64,000 nt of DNA, taken from the NCBI GenBank assembly GCA_022828595.1, contig JAKGHH010000001.1, positions 207,409,813 through 207,473,812 of the forward strand. The letters are read 5' to 3'. Positions 10,081 through 19,920 of the stretch are shown here, one piece after another. This stretch comes from Nelumbo lutea. Lineage: Eukaryota > Streptophyta > Magnoliopsida > Proteales > Nelumbonaceae. Within the stretch, counting starts at the first letter, position 1, and each line of letters begins with the position of its first letter. Under the pieces are notes generated by a model that had not been told where the DNA came from, made no database searches, and saw only the letters and a program-made list of their open reading frames with translations. Made by a program: the position numbers and the translations under genes.

Positions 10081-10892
10081 TCGTAGTACTTAATTCAGGA
10101 GAAATCATTTTTGCCCTTAGATTTAGTTGATAGAAAAACAACATCTATATTAGGATCCTTTCTGCCATCAATGGTAGTCTGTGTGATCAGCCTTGTTTAT
10201 TCTCTCAAGATCTCCCCAAGAATATTATCTAGATTTAGAAGGGTCTCTCTAGTGAGAATATTAGACCTTACAGCTTCAAATTCAGGTCTGAGATGCATTA
10301 AGAAGTGCATGATTTTTTTTATCGGAAATGGTAACTTCATTAATATAACCTAAGAATAACTTTCCAGATTTAAGTACAGCTGTCATCCCCTAAGTAGGTG
10401 TTGAGCCCCCAGAAGAAGTGCATGATTTTCCTTCTGTCAAAATGAGCTCTCATAAACTGCACACAACAGCCTGAAGGGTTTTCACCCATGTGCACAATCT
10501 CGTATTCAGTCCGAAGGTTAATGAACCCAGCATAATATTCTTGGACTTTTCTCTCACATTGGTGGTATGAAAATATGTTAACTTCTATTTGACATTGCTT
10601 GGATAGGTTTGATTGTTGATATACCTTCTCAAGATACTAGTACATCTCATAAGCAGTTCTGTAACCTCTCATCAACGGATCCAAGAATCCATGATGCAAT
10701 TTTTGCATTATCAATTTTCCACTGATTTAAAGCCTTAATGTCTGAGTCATCAGGTTTAGGTGTAGTTCCATCTAAATAACCCCAAAGACCCTGTGCCTCA
10801 ACATGAAACTGAAAGTCAAACTTCCACAAGGCATAGTTTGATCCATTAAATTTGATGGGAAGGACATCCATTCTGTACGAAGCCATTATCAT
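10081..10892 (-). pseudogene. Element 3 Gag N-terminal part, broken
   Basis: Starts MIMASYRMDVLPIKFNGSNY (10892 downwards) and continues with ALWKFDFQFHVEAQGLWGYL and IASWILGSV, a copia UBN2-type Gag. The remainder (10081-10640) keeps QSNLSKQCQIEV-like and VQEYYAGFINL-like pieces in broken frames. It is interrupted by a 96-bp LINE tail at 10317-10412. Confidence 0.8.
10317..10412 (-). mobile_element. 5'-truncated LINE tail (96 bp) in element 3 gag
   Basis: On the minus strand it ends ATTAATGAAGTTACC...GATAAAAA, like the LINE 3' ends elsewhere in the window. It is flanked by a perfect 17-bp duplication AAGAAGTGCATGATTTT at 10300-10316 and 10413-10429. The poly(T) side and the long duplication identify a target-primed LINE insertion. 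Confidence 0.85.
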
Positions 10893-11317
10893 AGAAAAAG
10901 GTGCTGATTTCCAAGATTGATATCAGAAATCAAACAGATATGATGATAGGAAGGTACCTTTCACTCAGATATCCAAAAACGGAAACTGTTACAGTACGCC
11001 GAACCAAGAAAAGAATAAAACCCTTCTCGAACCAATCCGATTTCAACCAGGCTGAAGGATCTCACAAGAACTCCTTTAGGTGACACCAGATCTAAAGTTT
11101 CAAGTGGATCTGATGTCTCCAAGTGCAGATCAAAGAGAAGAAATAAAACTGGTGGCACAAACTCACAGGTTTTAGATCTGTCAATGTCTGATTGAAACAG
11201 CCTTGAGAAAAAAATTTCTAGGGCACCAAAGGATACCCTAGTATTGTTAGGAAGATCCCCAAATGCCAAAAGATTCAAAGAACAGAGAAAAAAACTCAGC
11301 AGATTTGATCGTGACCT
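10893..11317 (-). other. Element 3 untranslated leader
   Basis: Between gag and the primer-binding site. No coding domain is recognised. It contains Leu/Ser-rich open frames on both strands without support. Confidence 0.5.
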
Positions 11318-11329
11318 GCTCTGCTACCA
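11318..11329 (-). other. Primer-binding site of element 3
   Basis: On the minus strand it reads TGGTAGCAGAGC, one base different from the tRNA-Met complement found in element 1. It directly follows the LTR end CTCTGACA. Confidence 0.88.
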
Positions 11330-11556
11330 TGTCAGAGTCTGATCTGAGTCTATAAAGCCAGAGGAAGAAGACAACAACAGATTTGTGGGTGTGTCGAATA
11401 GAATGATCAACACCCTAAGAAACAATATTTATATTAATCTGTAAAAGGACCAAAAAATCCTTAGAGTACAAAAGAAATAGTGTACAAGAAAAATAAAATA
11501 CAACAAAAAGTAAATTACAAAAGTAGTCTGCTCGGCTAACTCTCTTTATCTCTACA
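11330..11556 (-). repeat. 5' LTR of element 3 (about 227 bp)
   Basis: Starts TGTAGAGATAAAGAG and ends CTCTGACA on the minus strand. The outer end could be two bases further right (TGTGTAGAG). The partner LTR lies outside the window. Confidence 0.78.
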
Positions 11557-12096
11557 CAATGCCCTAATTTTTTATACCAACTTCTAATTATGAAGTTTTA
11601 ACCTGAGAGAAAAATGAAAAAAGAGGATAAGAAAAAGAGAAAGAAGGGTGATGCATATCTTTCTTGTTTTCATGCCAATTTCATTAGTTTTTATATTAAT
11701 TGGGTGTGTTACTACATTTACACATAAATTCCCTGATTAGATAAATATTAACAATGATATAAGTACCCTTTAGAATCTCAACTGAGTGTTTACAAATGAT
11801 ATTTATGGATGAAAATGAAATTTCTTCAAGATTGACCAGAAATTTATGGGCCAGGCTACAAATGATCATCCCTATGAGGAGTCCTTTGGACTCCAAACTA
11901 ATTGGCCACATGCAAGATTCCTAGGTGTTGGTTGTTTGGGGAGCTTCTCTAAGCAACTTGACTAACAAAACAAAACCATTCCCTATTGATGGATAAAAAA
12001 AGGAACTATGTTACATGAATACAGCAAGGGCACAGTAGATACAATTACAGATACAAATTTTACACTAAAAAATGAAGTATGAAATGATACCAATTG
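11557..12096. other. Probable IDH intron sequence, no gene
   Basis: AT-rich sequence between element 3 and a SINE. No exon, domain or clear repeat is seen. It may be part of the long intron upstream of the isocitrate dehydrogenase exon at 16481. Confidence 0.5.
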
Positions 12097-12210
12097 ATGG
12101 TGGCTCAATTGGTATATTCTCTGGCTGGTTATAGCAAATACTTGGGATCAAATCCTGTTGTCACCAGGGTTGGGTGGTTATGGGTATGGGGGATACCCCA
12201 TGAAGCAATG
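12097..12210 (+). mobile_element. tRNA-derived SINE
   Basis: Starts with an A-box-like GTGGCTCAATTGGTATATTC and has a B-box-like TTGGGATCAAATCC about 45 bases later, the spacing of an internal RNA polymerase III promoter. It is followed by GGTTGGGTGG...GGGATACCCC and then an (AAT)n/(ATG)n tail. The copy at 41997-42131 has the same body (GGGATCGAATCCC, then TGGGTTGGGGGATGGG). Confidence 0.72.
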
Positions 12211-12278
<68 letters not shown>

Positions 12279-12280
12279 AA
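12208..12280. repeat. (AAT)n-(ATG)n compound microsatellite
   Basis: About 12 AAT units followed by about 12 ATG units at the 3' end of the SINE. They probably grew from its tail and produce the Ile- and Met-runs seen in translation. Confidence 0.95.
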
Positions 12281-12430
12281 AGAAAGAAATAAATAAAGAT
12301 ATGACACGCTTGTACATTTATCTAGGTATCATAGCCTGGGAACATTGTGCACAGGGAGTTACATAATTGCATGCAGACATGCAATGCAGGGATTTGCAAG
12401 AACAAAGACAAACTGATTTTTAGTAATATG

Positions 12431-12655
12431 TGTATAGATGAGGGGTAGTTTTGTCTTTTTGTATTCTATTGTATACTATTATTGTAGTGTTAGCACTAGA
12501 TGGCTTTGTACCTCACTATATTTAATCTTCTCTTGTAGGGTCAGTTTTGTCCTTTTATTCTTTTAGTATAAATCCTGTTTCTGGGTTGTATTGAATCATC
12601 AGACCAACCAACAGTCTTGGAGCATTCGTTGTTTCTCTCTTTTCCTAGGTTAACA
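12431..12655 (+). repeat. 5' LTR of element 4 (225 bp)
   Basis: TGTATAGATGAGGGG to ...CCTAGGTTAACA. It pairs with 15138-15368 over its whole length, with scattered substitutions and a few small indels. Confidence 0.93.
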
Positions 12656-12669
12656 TGTTATCAGAGTAG
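12656..12669 (+). other. Primer-binding site of element 4
   Basis: TGTTATCAGAGTAG directly after the LTR, one base off the copia tRNA-Met complement TGGTATCAGAG. Confidence 0.85.
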
Positions 12670-13015
12670 GTTGTTCTCTGATTTCCTCTTAGTTCTTTCA
12701 AATCCTTTTGCTTTTCTTAGCTCTAGTGATTGGTTCAGGGCTGTTTTGATCAACCCTAAAACCAGTCTCCTCCGTTCTGTGCAATCAGCAAGAGAAATCT
12801 TATTAGATCTTTCATAGGACATATCAGTTCGTGGTAACCAGTCTCCTCTTTTCTGGACTGTGACTTCAGTTTTCTGTTTTCTATGTGGTTTGGACACCTT
12901 TTCTTGGCTGGAAGAGGCTTTATCTCTTTTCTCCCAACACTCTTGCTTGTTCTCAGTGATTGTACTGTTTGTTTCCTTTGTCTTCTCTATTCTTTGTTGA
13001 CTATAGAACCTGGAA

Positions 13016-13985
13016 AAGGTGAAATCATCTCAGTGAAATTTAATGGCAGGAACTATGCACTTTGGAAATTTCACTTTCAATACTTTGTTGAAGGGAAAGG
13101 ATTGTGTCTTGGATTCTTGGATTCTTGGATAGAAAATGCACAAGTTGTGTCTTGGATTCTTGGATCTGTCACTGTCGATGTTGCAATTCCAATAAGGGGA
13201 GTCAAGATTTCACAGGACATGTTTGAATACCCTGAGAAGGTCTATCAGCAGTCAAATATGTCTAGACAATATCAAACAGAGTCGAACATATTTTCTTATG
13301 CTCAGGGGAAGAAAAGAATTCAAGAGTACTATGCTGGTTTTGTGAACCTCTAGAACGAATATGAGTTGGTCCACCTAGGGGATTTATCTACAAACTATTG
13401 TGTAAAAACTATGAAGAAACACTTTAATAAGAGGAAAGTTATGCATTTTTTGATGCATATCCAGCCTGATTATGAGACAGTATGATCAAACATTCTCAGT
13501 AGGGAAGCAGTACCTGATTTGGATGTTATTCTTGGTAAGTTATTAAGAGAGGAAATCCAGCTTCATATTCAATCCTCTCTTGATAATAATGAGAATGGCT
13601 TGGATGAAATTTTTTGTCTACTAAACAAAAGGGAAACAAAGATTTTTCGAAGATGCAGTGCTATGAGTGTAAAGATTTTGGGCATGTGGCATCTCACTGC
13701 AAGAAGAACCTTTACACCTATTGCAAACAACAAGGGCACATTATTGCTGAATGCCCAACTCAGCCTCCCAAGAAAGGACTGCATAAAGCCTTCCAGGCTT
13801 CAGCAGAACTATCGAATGCTTCTTTTTCCTCTATTTCAGTTCCCAAAGCAGATTCTCAAGGTTCTCTTACTAAAGATACGATTCAACAATTGTTGTCTTC
13901 GGCTATTTCTTCTGCTTTTTTTTTCTATAGGTTTTTGGCTGGTAAGTCTACTTGTGCGCTTCTCCGTCCCATATGTGGATAATTG
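13016..13985 (+). pseudogene. Element 4 gag
   Basis: EIISVKFNGRNYALWKFHFQ and VVSWILGSV match the element 3 Gag start. IQEYYAGFVNL is followed by a stop. At 13614-13982, MQCYECKDFGHVASHCKKN and YCKQQGHIIAECP form two CCHC-like knuckles. Stops and frameshifts lie near 13352, 13485 and 13600. Confidence 0.85.
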
Positions 13986-14660
13986 ATTATGGAGCCTTGA
14001 ACCACATAACTAGGGTTTCCTTTGGTCAGTCTCCCAAACATATCCTACTAACAATCACATTGTTATTGCTAATGGTGAAACTCTTCCAATATGTGGATGT
14101 AATGATTTGTATTTATCTACCTCCCAATCTAATATGTTTTATCTCCCCAAACACTTTTTGTTCCTAGGTTGACTACTAATTTAATCTCTGTTGGGCAACT
14201 TGTTGATGATGTTAACAATGTTCATTTTTTCTCATGATGATTGTTTCATCCAGGGCCAATGCAGTGGGAAGCTGAAAGGGGAAGGGGCATAGGCTTGGGA
14301 CGTCTATTTTCTTTGAAATTTAAGGACAATAATCCTTCTATGGCTTCTTGTTTTTTATTCTACTACTTACAATTCTCCATCTATCTCTTGTAATAATGTG
14401 TGGCATCTATGGCATAGACGCCTAGATCACGCTCATGCTAAAAACTTGGATTATATGTTTTCTTCTAGTCTTTTACCTGTTACTAGCTCTTTATTTAAGC
14501 ATATTGGTAAGTGTTATTTGACTTGTTGCTATAGTAAAGTCCATGTTTTGCCTTTTCCATCTTTTTTTGAGCATGCTTCTATTCCTTTTCATCTTATACA
14601 CAGTGATGTTTGGTTGTCTCTTTTTATCTCTCGCTTGGGCTACAAATATTTTGTATTATT
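13960..14660 (+). pseudogene. Element 4 protease, pre-integrase and truncated integrase
   Basis: MWIIDYGALNHITR is the protease site with DSGA changed to DYGA. After frameshifts, WHLWHRRLDHAHAKNLDYMF and CYLTCCYSKVH form the pre-integrase domain, and LIHSDVWLSLFISRLGYKYF is the start of the integrase core. The sequence breaks off after GYKYFVLF at the deletion junction. Confidence 0.85.
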
Positions 14661-15125
14661 TAGAGCATATGCCGATGTAGATTGGGCTGGTTGTCCTAAC
14701 ACATGCTGCTCCACTACTGGTTGGTATGTCTTCCAGGTGGCTCCCTTGTTTCCTGGAAATGTAAGAAGCAACAAACAATATCCAACTCATCTACTAAAGC
14801 TAAGTATTGCACAATGTCCTCTATTTGCAGTGGAATAGTTTGGCTCAAAGCTCTACTTCAGGATATGGGCATTGATCATTCCTCCTCCATTCCTCTTTTT
14901 GCCAACAATATGAGTTCCATCAAGATAGAATCCAATCCAATTTTTCATAAATGTACCAAACATATTGAAGTGGATTGCCATTTCATCGATCTTCTCCTTG
15001 ATGACCGTATTTCTCTTCCCCATGTTTCTCATTGCCTGCAGCTTGCAAATCTATTTACCAAGGCTATGACATGGGCTAGACATGTGTTTCTTATGGACAA
15101 ACTAATGCTTGTTCCTCAACATTAG
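14661..15125 (+). pseudogene. Element 4 RNase H
   Basis: RAYADVDWAGCPNT follows the junction. After a frameshift come GGSLVSWKCKKQ, SSTKAKYCTMSS and the KHIEVDCHFI and LANLFTKAMT motifs of copia RNase H. It ends next to the purine tract TTTGAGGTGGAG (15126-15137). Confidence 0.87.
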
Positions 15126-15137
15126 TTTGAGGTGGAG

Positions 15138-15368
15138 TGTAGAAAGGGGTAGTTTTGTCTTTTTGTATTTTATTGTATACTATTATTGTAGTGTTACACT
15201 AAATAGCTTTGTTCCTCACTATATTTAATCTTCTCTTGTAGGGATAGTTTTGTCCTTTTATTCTTCTAACATAAATTTTGTTTTTGAGTTGGACCAAATC
15301 ATCAGACCAACTGAACAGTCTTGGAGCCTTCATTGTTTCTCTTGTCTCTCTTCTTTCCTAGGTTAACA
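15138..15368 (+). repeat. 3' LTR of element 4 (231 bp)
   Basis: TGTAGAAAGGGGTAG to ...CCTAGGTTAACA, then the target duplication ATATG. Confidence 0.93.
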
Positions 15369-15563
15369 ATATGAATAATATAATATATTTTCAGTTTGCC
15401 ACCTGGTTGCCTAGTGATTGGATATGAGGCATTACTTGGAACCTGCCTATCACCAGTGACTACCCATAATTAAATGCACTCTATAGAGGCCCTGTCATGG
15501 GGAAGCTGGTTATGTGCCCAAGCAATGGTTTAATTATTGTATTTTGAAGATAGTTTTTCTCCT

Positions 15564-15884
15564 TAGAGCTGTAAAGCGGGTCATGTTGTCCATGGGCCAG
15601 CACGGCCATATATATTCCAATTTTATTGTAATTTTTCAATTTCATTTTATTATTTCATATGCATAAACAATTGTATACATCAAAATTCATATAAAAATAA
15701 AATTTTAAGATTTTTTTTTCAATTTCTTGTCTGTCTTGTTATATAATTTCCCTTTTTTCTTTTTTTTTTCAAATTTTCTGAAAAAACATCGTGTTGGGCT
15801 TCCCGTTTGAGGGGTTCCAAGCCTGGCAAGCACAGCCCGCCAAGGCTTGTGTGCCAGCCCTACACAGCCCACATTACACCTCTA
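15564..15884. mobile_element. hAT-type MITE (321 bp), perfect 8-bp TSD
   Basis: Terminal inverted repeats TAGAGCTGTAAAGCGGG (left) and TAGAGGTGTAATGTGGG (right end, reverse complement). The flanks are TTTCTCCT on both sides (15556-15563 and 15885-15892). The length, 8-bp duplication and TAGRGNTG ends fit a non-autonomous hAT element. It has no coding capacity. Confidence 0.88.
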
Positions 15885-15892
15885 TTTCTCCT

Positions 15893-16480
15893 TGTCTTCT
15901 GTCAGTACCTGGAGAGACCCAATTGATTCCTTCTGTGTGTGTGTGTTGGGGGGGGGGGGGGTGAGGAGGAGGTTTATGAAAAATTGATAGGATTACTGCC
16001 TGGGAAAGGGTAGGTTTTGGAATGGGTTTTTCAACTTCAACTGCACAATATGGCTCTCTCCTACTATATGGTTATAGCCCAGCTGTACTTCAAATTCTCT
16101 CCTAAAAGTAAAGAGAAGAAAGGGTTTCCACTAATCCGTTCTACCAAAGGTTCATCCACAAAGGTCACCATCATCATCTGATAGCCGAGAGAAAGGAACA
16201 AAAGAAAAAAGAGCCAGCCAACAAGTTCTATAGCCCAATCCTTAAGAATAATGATCAAAATTGATCCATATGATGGCTGCCTTGTATGTTCTGCTTTGAT
16301 TCATTACTTTCTGGATTGCTAATTTAGAGTTTCTCCCCCTCTGCAGTGGTTTAATTTTCAATTTGGCACCCTATGGAATTTTAATTCTGTTTCATTGTTA
16401 GCTTTCTAACTGAGAGTGTTGATCTAAGATATCTTTCCTAGAAACACTTTAAATTGTATCTAATTTAGCACCTTTTCTAG
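15893..16480. other. Intron sequence directly before the first visible IDH exon
   Basis: Contains a G-run microsatellite (about 15942-15962) and ordinary T-rich intron sequence that ends in the acceptor CCTTTTCTAG at 16471-16480. No coding sequence for the earlier part of the enzyme is seen. Confidence 0.7.
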
Positions 16481-19400
16481 GTAATTACACAGTTTTGCTC
16501 AGAGCGGATTGCAAACTATGCTTTCGAGTATGCTTACCTAAACAATAGAAAGAAAGTAACAGCTGTGCACAAAGCCAATATTATGAAGGTTGCAGATGGT
16601 CTGTTTTTAGAATCTTGCCGTGAGGTCGCAGCAAGATATCCTGGAATAAAGTACAATGAGATTATTGTAGACAACTGCTGCATGCAGCTTGTTTCAAAAC
16701 CTGAGCAATTTGATGTCATGGTATGTGGTTTCACAGTTTAAATAGTGTTTCTGGTCATATACTTACTTTTCCAATGAATCTTCCGGTTTCAATTATGTTG
16801 GTGAATTCCATTATTTATTTCTATTTTTAAGATAAAGTCAGAATATTTACAATGACTATGGTGCTAAAAAATTCTCTAATTGAATTATTTGTATTTTAAA
16901 TAGGATTTGCTTTTGATGTTTCTGATTTGTTCAAGGACCTAGGATATGAATTTTAAAAATAAAATGGAGAAACACCAATGTCCTATTCATTGCTATCAAG
17001 GCAGCAAGGAAAGACTAGGCAACAAGATGCCACTTTGTCATCTAAGTGCCTAGGTGCCATGTAGAGACTGGTTAGGTAGTGTTCTTGACAAATAAAACCT
17101 TTAATTTATTGGATATGATCCATTTCAACACATTCCATATTTTCAACTTCTTATTATTTTGTATTGAAAAATATTAAAAGAAAACCAATAATGATGAATT
17201 TTGCATATCAAGACACACTGCATCACATAACGAAATATGACTTCATCATAATCATCATACTGAATTCAAAGCTAAGTACTGCAGCAAGAACCCAAGGAAA
17301 CAAGTAATCAATGATATACTATTATATATGCTATATGCTTAACTTGGAGAACAAATAAAATACAAAATATGGTAAGGTCCCACCCTTACCTTTTTCATTG
17401 CCTAAGAGGATGCCAAGGAAAAATGATGTGATATAAAGGCACCCACTAGATAGCACCTTTTCTCCTAGGTATCTCCTTAATAACCACATGCCCATTACAA
17501 ATAAAAGCTTCCAACCACTTATAGACTTAAGTAGTGACTAGTGAGAACCTGGGTCCACCATCTCACCTACTTTACCACATGTCCACGCAAAACTCATACT
17601 TCACAACATTACTTTTCCTATACATCAGTTTTTAAGGTGAGATTTGAAACTTTGAACCTCTCTCATCCCAAGGAGACCTTCTGTTCCTTGTAGGTCCAAT
17701 GCTTTTTCTTTACACCAATTTGTCATAACTCCAACAATATCTCCTTGAAGCCACAGGTCTACCTATTAGACCTTTGAGAAAGAACTGGATACAGGGCTCC
17801 AACTTACAGGATCCTATGAGCTGTGATACACTACCAAGCGATCCTCTCCTTCTACATGATCTATAGGGGAAACCATTCCCAATTCCAATTCATCAATTTG
17901 GAAAATTTTCCTCTGAAAGTCCCCTTATTAATGATCTTATTAATTATTGAGTTAATTTTCTATAAAGCTTTATCATTTATCATAATAAAGAATCTAATCA
18001 TATCCCCAAAAGTCATGAACAAAAAGTTTGCACCATGAATAGGACATAATAAGAAACATGATCCACCACCTTGCTGCTCTAATGAGAACATGTATAGCTC
18101 CTAAGGACATGTATGGATCCATGGATGTAACATTGCACCATTTATTCGTGCTTATATATTATTATTTAAGGTGAACGCATTTCTCATGGTTAGGGGTGCA
18201 ACTTGGGCAGGCTCTGGTTGGGCCTTTGTCAAAATTTGAATAGGCCCAACCCGAGACCGAAGCAGTGTAAAATGCTGACTCAGGCCAACCCAAATTGCAC
18301 CCCTACTCGTGGTTATTATGAAGCACTTTCCTTCTCTAACAATGATGCAAAGATGTTGAACAATTTGATGCCTCAGACTGTAACACAATAAAGTGCTTAA
18401 GGATTGAAAAACAATCTTGATAAATTAGACTAGCATTTCTGAAGTGCCAAAAAATTAATTTTGAGGAATGGCATTACAAGTTTCACTGCTCACATTTTTA
18501 CAGTTATAAAAATTCTTCTCCCTCTTTAGAGGAAATATTTTCAGACAAAACCTTAGGTGTAAACCAAGGGTACCCAGGTCAAAGAATTCCAACTGAATCT
18601 TGTCTAGGCCCCTTCAAACTCTAAAGAATTCTCAAGTTGCATCCCTTTACCAAGTGGAGGAGACTTATTTTAAAATAACTGTAAGAAAATTGGACAAAAA
18701 GTAATAAAATATAAGGAAATATGGATTTAAGTTTTCATTATGGCTGAATTTTCTTCATGGACTGAGATTTGTTGTTACCAAGTAGTTTCAAGTTCCTGAA
18801 AAGATTGGGCATTACTAGTTATACGAGGAGAAGTGTTTTTTTACAGGCATATCGTTACTAGCATGCCAATTCATTAGCTAGATTACAAACATAATGTATG
18901 TAAACTTTGGCATTTTTCCTTTTTTTCTTTTTTGTCTCCTTTTATTTGCAATAGTTGTACCTCACTGATTTGATGTGCATATCTTGACCAACTCTTTACA
19001 TGCAGATTCATTTATGTTTTGCAGGTGACACCTAACCTTTATGGCAACCTAGTGGCAAATACAGCAGCTGGTATTGCTGGAGGCACTGGTGTCATGCCAG
19101 GAGGTACTCACCGCCTATGAGTATTATATTAAAATTTCATCCATCTATCAATACTACTTTTTCAAATTTCCCTTTTTCCATTCATATAAACCAGTGGTGT
19201 GAATGCTAAGTACTATGATAATAGATACTTGCAAGAGGGGAGTTGATCAAGTCATTGATTTCTAAGGAATTCAGTCACTCTCTTAATAAGTTGTATCATT
19301 CAAGCCAATTCTTCGATTTTAAAGAATTTTTCTCTTTTGAATTCATGATGTGCTTCGATCATGTCTTGGAGGTACTTATTTGTTAATACTTTGAAAGGAA

Positions 19401-19920
19401 TGGCATTTGCATCTTTCTTCATGTGACATGCATGCTGAAAAAAAGTACAGTAGAAACTGAAGGGATCTGATTGGTTGTTATTTGTTGAGAATTCAATCCT
19501 GTTTGCAGTTTATGCTAGTTTGTATAAACAAACTTTCAGTATTTGTGCTTACATGCGCACTGGCCCTGCTGTTTCCATTCTTTTCTTACCTTAGTTATGT
19601 ATTCCTCGATAAAAATGATAGATACATGGATTTTGGTTTTTGCAGGTAATGTTGGGGCTGATCATGCCATCTTTGAGCAAGGTACTTCAGCAGGCAATGT
19701 GGGAAATCCTACGGTGGTTGAACAGAAGAAGGCAAACCCAGTAGCTCTGCTTCTCTCATCTGCCATGATGTTGAGGCATCTACAATTTCCTTCCTTTGCT
19801 GATCGGTTAGAGACTGCTGTGAAGCACGTGATTTCAGATGGCAAGTACCGCACAAAAGATCTTGGAGGAGACAGCAGCACTCAAGAGGTCATTGATGCAG
19901 TCATTGCTTCACTGGACTGA
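16481..19920 (+). CDS. IDH1: NAD-dependent isocitrate dehydrogenase regulatory subunit, mitochondrial; last three exons
   Basis: Exons 16481-16720, 19025-19103 and 19646-19920 join in frame and all use GT-AG introns. They encode the last 197 residues of a plant NAD-isocitrate dehydrogenase (TCA cycle, mitochondrial matrix). Motifs in order: [67 protein letters not shown], then [17 protein letters not shown] and the end IASLD. Where catalytic subunits read NLYGDIISDL, this one has [10 protein letters not shown]. Losing the metal-binding aspartates marks the regulatory type (IDH1/IDH2/IDH3 in Arabidopsis). The first visible exon opens with an acceptor in phase 0 at [11 protein letters not shown], so an upstream part of the protein must be encoded left of the window. 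Otherwise the gene is 5'-truncated. All splice sites and the frame are intact, which favours a live gene with a very long intron. Which paralogue it is cannot be fixed. Confidence 0.93.
16721..19024. other. IDH intron of 2.3 kb
   Basis: Donor GTATGTGG, acceptor TTTTGCAG. It holds a 115-bp hAT-type MITE (18191-18305) and otherwise unremarkable AT-rich sequence. The next intron (19104-19645) holds nothing notable. Confidence 0.85.
18191..18305. mobile_element. Short hAT-type MITE (115 bp) in an IDH intron
   Basis: Ends TAGGGGTGCAACTTGGGC and, as reverse complement of the right end, TAGGGGTGCAATTTGGGTTG. Flanks CTCATGGT and CTCGTGGT agree in 7 of 8 bases. Confidence 0.85.

Larger units (their letters stand above)
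7554..11556 (-). mobile_element. Ty1/copia LTR retrotransposon, element 3 (5' part)
   Basis: Minus-strand copia: 5' LTR (11330-11556), primer-binding site (11318-11329), gag with zinc knuckle, integrase and part of RT. Pol stops abruptly at 7553 within the DISYA...QF segment, where element 2 begins. The rest therefore lies beyond element 2, left of the window. The RT has lost its YVDD region by deletion, and a short LINE tail sits in gag. It shares the zinc-knuckle wording CKQQGHII-ECP with element 4, so the two belong to one family or to close relatives. Confidence 0.9.
12431..15368 (+). mobile_element. Internally deleted Ty1/copia element 4, both LTRs, perfect TSD
   Basis: Complete insertion with 5' LTR 12431-12655 and 3' LTR 15138-15368, a primer-binding site after the first and a polypurine tract before the second. 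The 5-bp duplication ATATG flanks it exactly (12426-12430 and 15369-15373). At 2.9 kb it is much shorter than a normal copia because integrase is joined directly to RNase H at about 14661. All frames are broken, so it could only have moved with proteins from another element. Confidence 0.95.

Noticed and set aside
12094..12366. Open frames with long Ile or Met runs
   Set aside because: They are the SINE and its (AAT)n/(ATG)n tail read as protein.
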